This document shows, piece by piece, positions 51,830-61,835 of a stretch of DNA of 64,000 nt; the stretch's first letter is position 1, and every line of letters starts with the position of its first letter. The DNA is from Setophaga petechia (Eukaryota > Chordata > Aves > Passeriformes > Parulidae): assembly GCA_024362935.1 (NCBI GenBank), contig JANCRA010000016.1, forward strand, positions 19,637,165 to 19,701,164. The letters run 5' to 3'. Both the position numbers and the translations under genes were made by a program. The notes under the pieces were generated by a model. It was given only the letters and a program-made list of their open reading frames with translations, was not told the origin of the DNA and searched no databases.

Positions 51830-52325
51830 TGCGTGGAAGCTCTTCCCGCCGGTACCGGGGCTGCAGAGGGGAGCTCCGGGCGGGCCCGCTGGCCCTGCCG
51901 GCCGGGCCCCATCTCACCGAGCCGTCGGTGCCGGCCCGGGCGGAGGTCGGGCTGGCTCCCCGCCCGCCCCGGGCAATGGCAGCACCTTCTGCGGCCCCGG
52001 CCCCGCTCGGGGGCCGCAGGGACCCCGCGGCCGCCGCCCCTCGCGGAGCCGGGCGCTGCGGCGGGCGCGGGGCCGGGGCCGGGCGGAGGGCGGCGGTGCC
52101 GGGCGTGGGGCGCGGGGCTGGCGGCGGAGCGCGGGGGGTGCGGGGGCGGGGGGGTGTGCAGCTCTCGCTAGCGCTGCTTGTGGTCACAGCCAGGCAAGCT
52201 CACATCCCATCTGGATCACGCTCGCTCTCTCCCTTCTGCTTTCCTACCATAGAGTTGCGCTGGAAACAGAAGATAGAGGGAGTGTAGGAGCTCGCCATCT
52301 CCAAGCGATCTACATTGGGAAAAAC
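51830..52325 (+). promoter_or_regulatory. RORA: RORA (RORalpha1) proximal promoter and 5' leader
   Basis: This is the GC-rich, TATA-less region directly upstream of the RORalpha1 start codon. A GC box of the Sp/KLF type (GGGGGCGGGGG) lies at about 52141-52152, and a RUNX-like TGTGGTC at about 52179-52185. No ATG occurs between 52198 and 52325, so at least the last 128 nt of the leader are free of upstream starts. The start site cannot be placed from sequence alone; the pyrimidine tract at 52221-52246 could be an initiator region or a splice acceptor. Confidence 0.75.
52221..52252 (+). other. Splice-acceptor-like pyrimidine tract in the RORA leader
   Basis: About 26 nt of nearly pure pyrimidine (CTCGCTCTCTCCCTTCTGCT and on) end in ACCATAG at 52252. 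This is what a strong 3' splice site looks like. If used, an upstream non-coding leader exon would join at 52253, 73 nt before the RORA ATG. Otherwise the tract may mark transcription initiation. The sequence alone cannot decide. Confidence 0.35.
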
Positions 52326-52497
52326 ATGGAGTCGGCTCCGGCAGCCCCCGATCCAGCAGCCAGTGAGCCGGGCAGCAGCGTCTCCGAGGCGGCCGCCGGC
52401 GCCAGGGACACCCCGGTGAACCTGGAGCCTGCCCGGAAAAGCGATGCGCCGGCTCCCGTCCGCAGGCAGAGCTACTCCAGCAGCAGCAGCAGCAGAG
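52326..52497 (+). CDS. RORA: RORA exon 1 (RORalpha1 N-terminus), partial CDS
   Basis: RORA encodes the nuclear receptor RORalpha (NR1F1), which binds RORE sites (A/T-rich flank plus RGGTCA) as a monomer in the nucleus and activates BMAL1 and other clock, cerebellar, immune and lipid genes. The exon encodes 57 residues plus the first base of codon 58. It begins [18 protein letters not shown] and ends [16 protein letters not shown], matching the isoform-specific N-terminal domain of RORalpha1. This domain is known to modulate DNA-binding specificity. The start lies in a strong context (AAC-ATG-G). The exon ends with AGAG at 52497 and the donor GTAGGG follows. The DNA-binding and ligand-binding domains are on later exons outside the window. 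Residues 51-56 form a six-serine run with five AGC codons, longer than the mammalian stretch as I recall it. The frame stays open upstream to 51786, but the first conserved residue is this methionine. Confidence 0.96.
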
Positions 52498-52509
52498 GTA
52501 GGGAGACTT

Positions 52510-52580
52510 GGGGAAGGGGGAGGGGGCCGGGGGAGTGGGATCGGGGGGTGGGTGGGAATAGGAAGAGGGGGGTAAGAGAG
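52510..52580 (+). other. G-tract cluster at the start of intron 1 (G-quadruplex-prone)
   Basis: Beginning 12 nt after the splice donor, the non-template strand carries eight or more runs of three to six G separated by one to six bases (for example GGGGAAGGGGGAGGGGG at 52510-52526 and GGGGGGTGGGTGGG near 52543-52556). Such runs can form G-quadruplexes and R-loops, and G-tracts near a 5' splice site can influence its use. This is a structural prediction only. Confidence 0.7.
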
Positions 52581-54056
52581 AAGGGGGAAATGCAGCAATT
52601 TAATCCCCTGGTTTATTGCTCGTGCTCGTTGAAGCCGCGCACGCAAACAAGCCGGGCTTGTACCCCCTGCAAAACCTTGCAAACTTTTATAGCTTCTTTT
52701 AATTGCTGCAGGAGGAGGGACAAATGCAATGAAAATATTGAGCGGTGTTTGGTGCTTTCCTGTCCCTCTCGTTTATTGCCTGTGGTATCCGGATGGGTAC
52801 TGTGCCCCTGAAATTACATAATTTTATAAATATATAAAGCAACAGCAGGAGTATTGGGATTCAAGGGAACAAACTTTTAAAGCTGCAGTGTCCTTCCTCC
52901 CCCCCTTTTTTCTCCCCCTCGTCTGTCTCCTTTTGACAGTTTCTCAACTGGTGTGCTGTGGCTTGTTGTGAATGGGGGATCTGTGATTAAACAGGAGATT
53001 TGCGGTTTGCGGGTGACTTATTCACTCTGTTGCGCGCTGTTTTCCCTTAATTCATTTAAGTGTATCTTAAAAATTATTTCATCGCGGAGCGGATGATCTC
53101 GTAGCTGCTGTTGTTGAGGGTGCCTAACTTCGCAGAGGGTCTCCCTGCGCCCCGGGGGTTCTCTCACCGCTGTCCGCCGGCCCCCGAATAAAACGCTGCG
53201 AACAAACGAGCCCCCCTTTTCCGCCGCCAGCTGTCAAAGCCCTCCTGCCTCAGGTTGCGCCCCGGAGTCGTGCGGGTCGGCTCCGGAGGTGCTCAGGGCG
53301 GTGAAGTTTGGCGTCAGCCGCGGTAGCGCCCGAGCCGCGCCGGCGGCGGGAGAGCTGCGCGCTGCCGGGCGGAGCGGAGCGGGGCCGTGCGGGGCCGTGC
53401 GGGGCGCGCTGCTCCCGCTGCTCCCGCCGCGGCCGGCGAGCGCGGCCCGGCTTCAAACGCCGCCGGAGTTTTGCCGAGACGTGCGAGAGGGAGGAGGCTG
53501 CGGCTTTAATTACTTGTAAATAATTTATGAAGCGTTGCTCCTACAAGAGGGGGAGCGCGCTAGAGAGGCTTCGCTCTGTAAAATCCCTCGGTGATGGGTA
53601 AAAATGAATTAAATAACGCTGTGTAATAATACACACGGCTGTTGAAAGAAATGACGGGCGGAGAAAAGTACGTGCCCGGCGGGAGCGCAGCCCCCTCGGC
53701 GGCCGCCGGCGGGGCAGGGCAGCGATGCCCGGCCGCGGGCGGTGGCGAGACCGTCTCTGCTCGGACTGAGGGGGCTCGGGTTGTAGGTTGGAATATGGCT
53801 GATCATGTGTTGGCTTGTGTTTTACAGTATTTTTCCCCTTTTGGCCACACCCCCCCTTCCCAGGCAGCTTCCCACTCAGGGAATCCGCGTACAGTAAAAG
53901 CCATCGAGATGTCACACGCCGAAACATTTAATTAGAGGCGATTTGCGAGCAGGGAGCGCGCCGTTCGGCGGATGCCGAGGCGAGGAGGAGCGGGCTCGGC
54001 CGGAGGAGGCCGGGTGGCCACGGGCGTGTGCGCAGGGAGCGTTTGGCTGCGCGGGG

Positions 54057-54064
54057 TATATTTA
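54057..54064 (+). promoter_or_regulatory. TATA-like element in intron 1 CpG island
   Basis: TATATTTA stands out in GC-rich surroundings (GCGGGG-TATATTTA-GAGC). It is at a suitable distance to direct initiation near 54087-54092, just before the first D-box match at 54099. It also differs by one base from the MEF2 pattern YTAWWWWTAR. It may mark an alternative RORA or non-coding promoter; no transcript evidence is available. Confidence 0.3.
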
Positions 54065-54098
54065 GAGCTTGCGAGAGTGGATTTGGAATGCAAGCGCC

Positions 54099-54107
54099 TT
54101 ATGTAAC
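54099..54107 (+). promoter_or_regulatory. D-box match 1 (TTATGTAAC)
   Basis: TTATGTAAC matches the core of the site bound by DBP, TEF, HLF and NFIL3/E4BP4 (RTTAYGTAAY); the preceding base is C, so the outer R is missed. It is the first of three identical 9-mers in the intron 1 CpG island. Confidence 0.55.
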
Positions 54108-54341
54108 GAGGTTAATCAGAAACACTGGAGAAAATTTCCTTAATTTGTCGGGGAGTTTTCTGGATGTTTGCGGAGCCGGCCGTAGTTGGCGGGTGTTACA
54201 CAACGCCCCCCCTCCCGCTCTCCGGCCCAGCGCTCCGGCGGCGCGGGCAGATGGTGCTGCCGGGGCGCGGGGCCGGCGGGAGGCAGCCGGCAGCCGGCCA
54301 CGCCGCCTTTGGGGAGGGGGGCAACTTTGGGATCCCATCAA

Positions 54342-54350
54342 TTATGTAAC
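54342..54350 (+). promoter_or_regulatory. D-box match 2 (ATTATGTAAC)
   Basis: A full match to RTTAYGTAAY, 243 bp after the first copy, followed by ACTCGG. It lies in otherwise GC-rich DNA, so base composition does not explain it. Confidence 0.6.
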
Positions 54351-54603
54351 ACTCGGCTGTCGCTTCTCTATGGATGCGAAAAGGAGAAGGGGAGGCGGAG
54401 GGTAGCGCTGGGAAGCCCGGGCGGCTCCGGCGGTGAGAGTGTTTTCTCGGCGGTCCCGAATTGTTGGGGCTCTGGTCCTGCTAACCTGCTGACCCACATG
54501 TCCCTCCTGCCCCGGGCCTCGCTGGGGAAGGGGCAGGAGCGGGGCCCGGCACACGCCGCCGCTCGGCCGGGCTCCCGGCCGCCGCACGCAGGCAGGCTCC
54601 GCG

Positions 54604-54612
54604 TTATGTAAC
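54604..54612 (+). promoter_or_regulatory. D-box match 3 (GTTATGTAAC)
   Basis: A full match to RTTAYGTAAY, 262 bp after the second copy, near the downstream edge of the CpG island. All three copies are in the same orientation. Confidence 0.6.
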
Positions 54613-54798
54613 AGTCTGAGTGGGGAAGCGAAGGTCAGTGATGGAGGGAGGCATCCCCGGCTGCACAATGGCCAGAGCCCTGCGCGCCGGGGCTCTGCGG
54701 GCTGCACCGAGAAATAAAGCTCCCGGCAGTAATTGCCGTGTGGTTTGGGAAGGGAGAGGGGAGAAGGAAAAGAAGAGTGGCAGGGATTTGGGGGAAAG

Positions 54799-54819
54799 AA
54801 AAAAAAAAAAAAAAAAAAA
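54799..54819 (+). repeat. Poly(A) tract, 21 A
   Basis: An uninterrupted run of 21 A follows a purine-rich stretch (GAAGGAAAAGAAGAG...). No retrocopy body was recognised upstream, so this looks like a simple repeat at the edge of the CpG island. On the - strand it adds poly-phenylalanine to the chance frame at 54342-55034. Confidence 0.95.
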
Positions 54820-57800
54820 GAGTGTTTGGGTTTTTTCGAATGATGTAATGGAGTTGGCAGAAAATACAAGTCTACTCCTAGAGTGCAAACAGTAAGGGAA
54901 TTGTAGCTGGCATTCTGTGCTAATGTTGCATAAATTAGTGTATTGGAAGTAAATTGACCTATACGATACACACCAGCTGATTGTGCCTTTCTAATAGTTA
55001 AAACCTGGAGGTACAGAGCCACACAGGAAAACATGACAATGACAACATTCTGGCCTCCTTGAAGTCAGGACTTGATGGATGGATTAGGTGTAAGGGGTCC
55101 CTGTAGACTTGTAGGTTTGGGGTTTTTACGTATTTTTAGGCAATTGAAATAGCACTTGATTTCTTGCCCTTTTGTTTTTAATAGGGTCCTTTATATCTTA
55201 TAGCAACAATGTGACCTTAATGTGCGACTAGTAGAGGTGAAATTATTTTTAGAACTGTTACCTTTTCAGCTCATATGTTCAACTATGTATTGAGTTCAGA
55301 AATTTACTTGTTTGGGTCTCAATTCTGCCACGTGTTGTAAGCAGGCAGCTCTGGACTCTTATGTGAGCTGTGTGGAGGATAGATACAAATACACAGATAT
55401 TTAGGTATATGTACACATTTATACACCTGTCTAAGTGTAAAAATCCTTTTTTTTGACTCGGCAAACACTACGAATATTTGTTTCATATCCTTAATTTTCA
55501 TAGCTGCACACATTGCAAAGCTGCTTTGATACATCAGGATTTATAATAACCAGTGTACATAAGGAATGAGGAAAACAAAATTAAAGAGAGAACTGTGGAT
55601 GGAGCATTGGGGAAAGTTTGCTGTGAAATAAATTCTTAAGTGAAGCTTTAGTTATTATAATATTATAACTTCAAAATACTTTATTGCTTGATATGCAAAC
55701 CTGTCTATACCTCCAGATCCTTACATAACCTGGTTTTTATTTTGCAGAGGTTATGCTGGTTTTGTTGCTGCGTAGAATACTTAACTTGAAAACATAAATT
55801 CTGAGTTACCAAAAGCACTTTTCAAATGGGGAGTTGTTATGTGATATATTTAGTATGTGGGGGCATGCATGCATACTTGCATGCTTCAAAAAATTCCGTG
55901 CAGTCTGATATTAAAACTGATTGTTAGGAAATTGTCACCATACTGGAAAAAGCAGGAAATGGATTAAAAGGCCTGGTTTACCCCCAGAGGGATGTTTTTA
56001 CTGCTGACAGTAGTTGTTAAAATTTTCTGAAGACCAGTCACTGACCAGCAGGTTGGATTTCAGTCTGAGTGTGTGTGTGTGTTCTGCAACAAGGGTTTGT
56101 GGTTTGCCATGCTTGGTACAAGGAATGCTTCCCTCGCCAGCTCTGGCCCTGGACTGTGGCTTTTATTGACATTTATTTCACTTTGCAGGCTTGGATGTCC
56201 ATGGAGCTCTACCCATGCTGCAGTCTCAGGCTTAATATTCTATTAGTCCCCCTAGAAATAGTTGTAATTGAATAAACCCTATTTTAGTAGAGAACTACTG
56301 TCTCATTAAAAAGCAAAGTACATAAAAAGCTTTTAAATCTGCTAGAAAGTGCTTAGGTTGTATGGAACTGAGCTCTTGGCCTCAGAGGTAAGTCAAGAGA
56401 GGATGTCTTGCTGAAAAATATTTAAGACAGCTCTTACATCACTGGATGATGCTATGTGCAAATACTTATATGATGCTGAATATTTGGTAATTGAAAACTG
56501 CAGCTATGTAGGTGCTTGTTATTCTTTTCTTGCTGTTGAGGTTCTGGGTGTATTTGTTGTTTTCCAGAGCCCTTTGGATGTCATCTGTTTATCCTGATCC
56601 TGTCTCTACTGGTAGATTGTGGCATTTTGCTTTTGTGCTTTTTTTTAAAATTTGGGTGATGCTCCACAAGTAGGGATGTAACATAATTAATAGTGACAAC
56701 AATAGGTTTGTGGTGTTCTTTTTTTACAAATACCTTTTTTCCCCCTAGATTTTATCAATTTCTGGATTTATACTATGCTACAGAGCATAACCACAATGCA
56801 AAATTTTGCAAGTTGTTTTCAGGAGGACTCTTTGAATTTTGTAAATTTGAATGCTTTCTGTGGATCCTTTGGGTTGTCTTTGTCATCACTGGGGACTATT
56901 CTGCATGCACCACTGATTTAGTCCTATTTTGGTAGATGATATGTGCTTTGAATCCTTTAAAGTACAGCATTGTTTTAAACATTTGTAGCATAGGAGCAAT
57001 AATAGCAGCAGTATGTTGTTCTCCTAGGAACAATGCAGTTCTCTTATTCCAATAAACCGTAACCTATTCTCTTATTTTATTTGCTTGAGAAACATCTCAG
57101 GAGCTCATAAACCAGTATGTAAATACTGTTATCATTCAACCAAATGCTGTAATTTTACTAAATAAAGAACATAGTTTGTAATGGAGATTAACGGGCTGTG
57201 TGACAATTTCAGTTTGGGGTATAGCACTGCATCTGAATGGAAAGAGCAATTTCGGCTTTGGGAGGTTTTGTTTTTTTTTTTCTTTTTCTTTTTCCCTTCT
57301 GTTATTTGTTTTTAAGCTACAAAAATACGTGTTAGGGAGAACCTGAAATGACTCAGTCAGTTTTGCTGGATTTAATCTGAGAGCTATCCCAGTGAAAAGG
57401 GGAGAAAACCAAACCTCATTTTAAATTGCTGTGATATCTGTATCACTCTTGAAATTAATTTGTGAATAGGTGATCCATTCTTTACTGAAATATTTTTAAG
57501 AGCATGTTTTCAGTAACAGGCACTTGTAGGAAAAAATGAAATTGAAATGAATTGAAAAAATGAAAAAACAAATAGAATTTGGAGTAGATGTAAATGCCCT
57601 GGCAGTGTGGGGGCTGCTCCCAGGCTCTGTGCTGCTCGGGAGCACAGGGGCAGCAGAGGCAGCTGCAGTCCCACAGCTGTTGGTGCAGCAGGCAGAGGGG
57701 AGTGCTGGGCCCAGGTAGTTGACAGGAGCTGTCAGAATGCACCAGTGCACTGACTCAGGGCCTGCCCCTGCCGTGCTGCAAGGCAGCTGTCACCCCTCAG

Positions 57801-60800
57801 CTGGCTGTCTGTCTGTCTGTCCGTCCTGGCAACAGCCTGCCTGGCAGCCCAGGGCCCTTGGGTGGGATGCTGGAGTGAGGAGCAGTGTCTGCTTCCCAAG
57901 AGAGGCTGAATTCTTTTTCTCTGTCACACTTTTACCTGGACCTGAGTTTGCTGAGGAGGTTCTGCAGTTCTCCGTGGTTTTGGCAGAAGAGGAGGTTCTG
58001 GTGGGAAAAGTGTTGCAGAAACTTCCTGAATGTGTGGAAGCATCCACACTTCATATGCAGATTTCTGCTGTCTTGTTTTTCCTTTGACTCTTTTTTTCAA
58101 GGATTTTGCATTTCACCTATTGCTGGGGCTGCCTTTGTAGCCCTGACAATCCCTTTGGAAATACACTGCACAGAGCTGTTGGTTTTATTTGTTCTCACAG
58201 CTGGCAGACAGGTCACACATCCTTACCTGCACAGATTCTTACAGGTGTGCAGAGGAGGGCCCTGCAGAGCAGAGTCTGAGTCCCCTGCTGTCACCAGACC
58301 CTGGTTGCATATTTGGTGTCAGAAACAGATCACACTTCGTTTTTAGGGTTGTTAGGGTTTTTTTTGGCCCCGGTGTTCTGATAGAAGGCTCCTCTACAGC
58401 TTTGTTGTCTGATGATTAGAAACCTTCTTTTCACTTCTGAGTAACTGTATTCACAATCAGTTAGCTCACTTCTTCTTTAAATGTTTTCTATAAAACCTCT
58501 GTGGACTGAAAATGAAGAAGAGCCTGGTATTTTATTTTGTGATAGCTGAACTAACAGCGAGCTCTGTTCAATGACTCACAGTTTAGCACTTCAGCATATC
58601 TGTTGTAGATGGTCTGTGCTGATAGAAACATGAGAACAGCTTGGGCTGTGTGTCAGGAGGAGTTAATTGTCTAATTTCTTGAATGTAAAGGTTGTGAATT
58701 ATTCCTCATACCATTATCTGAAGTCTCATCTAGGTATGTTTCATTCTTGGCAACAACTGAGCTCTTCAGAGACCGAGTGTATTGGGGTGTGTATTTTCAT
58801 GAAGAAATTGTGGGGCTTATTTTACAGCAGTTTAATCCTATAGTTTAGCCTCATTGCACTGTTCATTTGGAAGGATCCCCAGGTGTTTTAAACACTATTG
58901 GGAACCATTTTGCTTATTACTGAAATCCAGCCACTTCTTGTGTGGAATCTGACAGCTGTTTAATGGTGCTCAGCCATGCTAAGCAGATCAGAACGGAAAG
59001 TGAAGAATACCATACCTGATTGAAACACTCAGAGGGATTTTGGATACAGATAATATAATTATCTGCATTGGAATTGGGTCAAACAGCTCTATTCCTGTAG
59101 AAAATTACTAGATATTTTCAGTGGCAGTGTATGGTCAAGAAATTGGTTTGAAATACCTTTCTGAAAATGATACCCCCAGCAGTGAGATAATTGAAGATCC
59201 TGCTGCTTACCCTATTGTGATCACCAGTTGCAGAATGATCAATGTTTTCAGGTATTTCTAGATGTATTAATTGTTTGGTTCCATGCTGGTATGTGAAATC
59301 CTATCAACCAGGGGGGACGCCTGGGATGTTGCAGGTCTTGCTTTGTAAAGCAAATTTCTTTTCTGGTGAATTCCTTAAATAGTGAGTTGCTGTCTGTGAG
59401 ATGTGCTCGTATTCACAGAGGTTTTAAAAATGGTTCTAGGGGATCTCTTGACACTAAGCCAGTAGGGAATGGGGGAGGTGGGTGTCAAGCCTTGTCTTGT
59501 GAGGATATTGGTGACTGTGGGGAAAATCCAGCTCTTTTCCAGTTGTCTTCAATTTCACTTCCCATGTAATTTGGCAGAACAGAGTATAAACAGAAGATCT
59601 GCAAAGGAACAGAAGTCAGAATTCCTGATCAACTGAATGTACATAAATGTCCTGGTAATAATGACCAACTGCAGAGTCTTTCATTTGTAATTTAATCTAA
59701 TAATTTCCATGCACTTCTAAAGGAACACACTATGAAGCTGGCAACTTCAGAGAAATTGCTGTGCTGTTACAAACAGCGTTTGAGCTGGCATTATAACAGC
59801 ATGAGAGATTGTGAGATGGAGAACAAAGTTAGTGTGGAAACTGAGCTGAGGGAAATTGCCAGCAGAATGTGAGAAAGCTGAGTTGGATTATGATAACCTC
59901 CCTTGCAGAATCAAATTAAACCATTTTAAAAGCTTTGTTGATTTTTAGTTTGTAGTTGTACCATGTATTTACTTCACATGGGTGCAGGAGATTAATGAGG
60001 AAGGTGTAGTGATCATGGGGTGAAAAACTGTGGGGCTGCTGTTCTTTTTAAATGTTTCATTTCATACAGACTGTGGGGTATTTACAGCATTAATTAACAA
60101 TATGTCTGTGTGCTTTGGTTCTGCAACTATTCAAATGTATTGAAAGTATTTAATATGCAGAGGTGATGGAAATTACAACTCCTAGAAGGAGGTTGGACAG
60201 AGAACCCCCTCTCTCTTTTTTTTCCCTTAATATTATTTTATTACATTTATAAATATCTTTTAAAATGGCATGCCTGTCCACAGAGGTGGTTTGTGTGAAG
60301 AATGGGGAATATATGGCCTGGAACTGTGCAGCTAGTTTTGACAATATGGCTGAAAGAAGACAGAGGGAAAAATAAAAATCAAACCCCAGAGGCAGACCAT
60401 AGAGCAAAGTCTGTTGATGTGTATTCAATAGCATTGCCAGCTCCTGAACTGTGAGACAGGAATTTTTTCCATAGTTATGTAGAAGTGTATGCCATGCACT
60501 TCTGAAATAAATATATATGCAAAACTGTAGACACCATTGGGAAAATTTAAATTAAGTATTAGTAGAGCTTGGCCTGACTGTTTTGGCGCTGAAGCAAGGT
60601 CTGTTAGATACAGTCAAGGATAAAACCAAGGCCAAGACTTGTGAAATACTGATTATGGGGTTTATTTTATTCCTGTAGTGGAATTACAAGAATACTTTAA
60701 AGTAGGATTTCCCCTCAGAGTTTCTCTTCAAATGTAGAGGTAGGAAAGAATGCCTTTTTATGAACTAACAGATGACTTTGCCAAAGTCTGTGCCAAATGT

Positions 60801-61594
60801 AAATCAGAGGCCTCTGCTGCATTACATCTTTTAACTAAGGGCAGAAAGGTAAGGTTTAAACTTTTTCTTTGTAAGAAGTCTTGAAATTTGATAAGACAGG
60901 CTAAAGTACAGCTTTTGCTAATACTTTAGTTGAAGTAAGAAACCTGTCAGCATAAAGCATCTCCTAAATCCTTTGTATATTAAAAAATAAAATAAAATGA
61001 AATCAATCTCAAAGGAAACCAGGGCATATCAAAAACCTTCCTCTGAATCTTGCTTCATTTGTGTAATCTTCAAGAGGAGTTTTGTTAGTCATTTGTGTTG
61101 GCATTATAGAAGTTAGCAAAGGGTCCTGCACTGCTTGGGTTGTTAGAGAGGCCTTTTAAAAACTCAAATGGAGTATCCACAGAACTGCTGAATCTTGTGT
61201 GGAGTCAGAGAGCTTTGAGATAGTACATGGAAGTCAGTTAGAGCACAAAGCAACCCTTTCCAGGGCTGCTGCTTGGAGGAATGATGGACAAAGCCATGCA
61301 CAGTGCTGGTGTCCTCTCAGTCCCTCAGCAATCCTGCCCATCCATCAGTAGCCAGGCAGGCCTTACACTTGGAGAGTCCTTCAAAAACCAAACCACCAAG
61401 TTGTTTCTAGAGATTTCATTTCCACTCAACACTCTTAATGGTGTCATTTTCTGCTGGAATCAGGTGCATTTTTAAGAAGTGATCTGATTTTCATGGGTGT
61501 AAATCTGGCAGAGATCAGATTAGGTCAGTCCTATGTTGGTGGCACAAAAGTAGCCATTGACCATTAGAGGTGTTCTGCTGTCCTGGCAGAGACT
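54820..61594. other. Intronic DNA without recognised elements
   Basis: AT-rich intron sequence. A GC-richer patch at 57596-57870 gives short chance frames on both strands. A D-box core on the - strand (TTACATAA, 55731-55738) and an E-box CACGTG (about 55331) occur, but single sites like these are expected by chance. Confidence 0.6.
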
Positions 61595-61835
61595 GGATCT
61601 GTGACAATTGATGTGTGTGCTTCATCTGAGCATGGATCCTGTGACAGTTGATGTGTGTGCTTAACACTGAGCATGGATCCTGTGACAATTGATGTGTGTG
61701 CTTCATCTGAGCATGGATCCTGTGACAGTTGATGTGTGCTTAACACTGAGCATGGATCCTGTGACAATTGATGTGTGTGCTTCATCTGAGCATGGATCCT
61801 GTGACAGTTGATGTGTGTGCTTCATCTGAGCATCC
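61595..61835. repeat. Minisatellite, ~40-bp unit, 6 copies with alternating types
   Basis: GTGACA(A/G)TTGATGTG recurs at 61601, 61641, 61682, 61722, 61761 and 61801. The A/G base alternates copy by copy. Copies carrying A (1, 3, 5) continue TTCATCTGAGCAT, whereas copies 2 and 4 (G) continue TTAACACTGAGCAT; copy 6 (G) ends with the TTCATCTGAG form. This shows a higher-order dimer of about 80 bp that expanded as a pair. Each junction carries GGATCCTG. Confidence 0.95.

Larger units (their letters stand above)
51830..54660. other. CpG island at the RORA 5' end
   Basis: CpG density rises sharply at about 51830 and stays high to about 54660, with a less dense gap near 52580-53020. Many GGCGC, CCGCC and CGGGG blocks occur, while the surrounding DNA is CpG-poor. 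The island covers the promoter, exon 1 and the first ~2.1 kb of intron 1, as is usual for a developmental transcription factor gene. Confidence 0.92.

Noticed and set aside
51608..52171. 187-codon open frame across the promoter
   Set aside because: Its second half is G/R/A/P-rich sequence from the CpG island and its end overlaps the RORA leader in another frame. No domain is recognised.
51807..52187. 126-codon antisense frame at the RORA promoter
   Set aside because: Proline/alanine/arginine-rich shadow of the CpG island. An antisense non-coding RNA may exist here as in mammals, but the sequence does not show one.
54342..55034. 230-codon antisense frame in intron 1
   Set aside because: It includes poly-Phe from the poly(A) tract and GC-island composition, with no recognisable domain.
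61595..61835. CRISPR-like array
   Set aside because: Units are contiguous with no unique spacers, and the genome is a vertebrate. It is a minisatellite.
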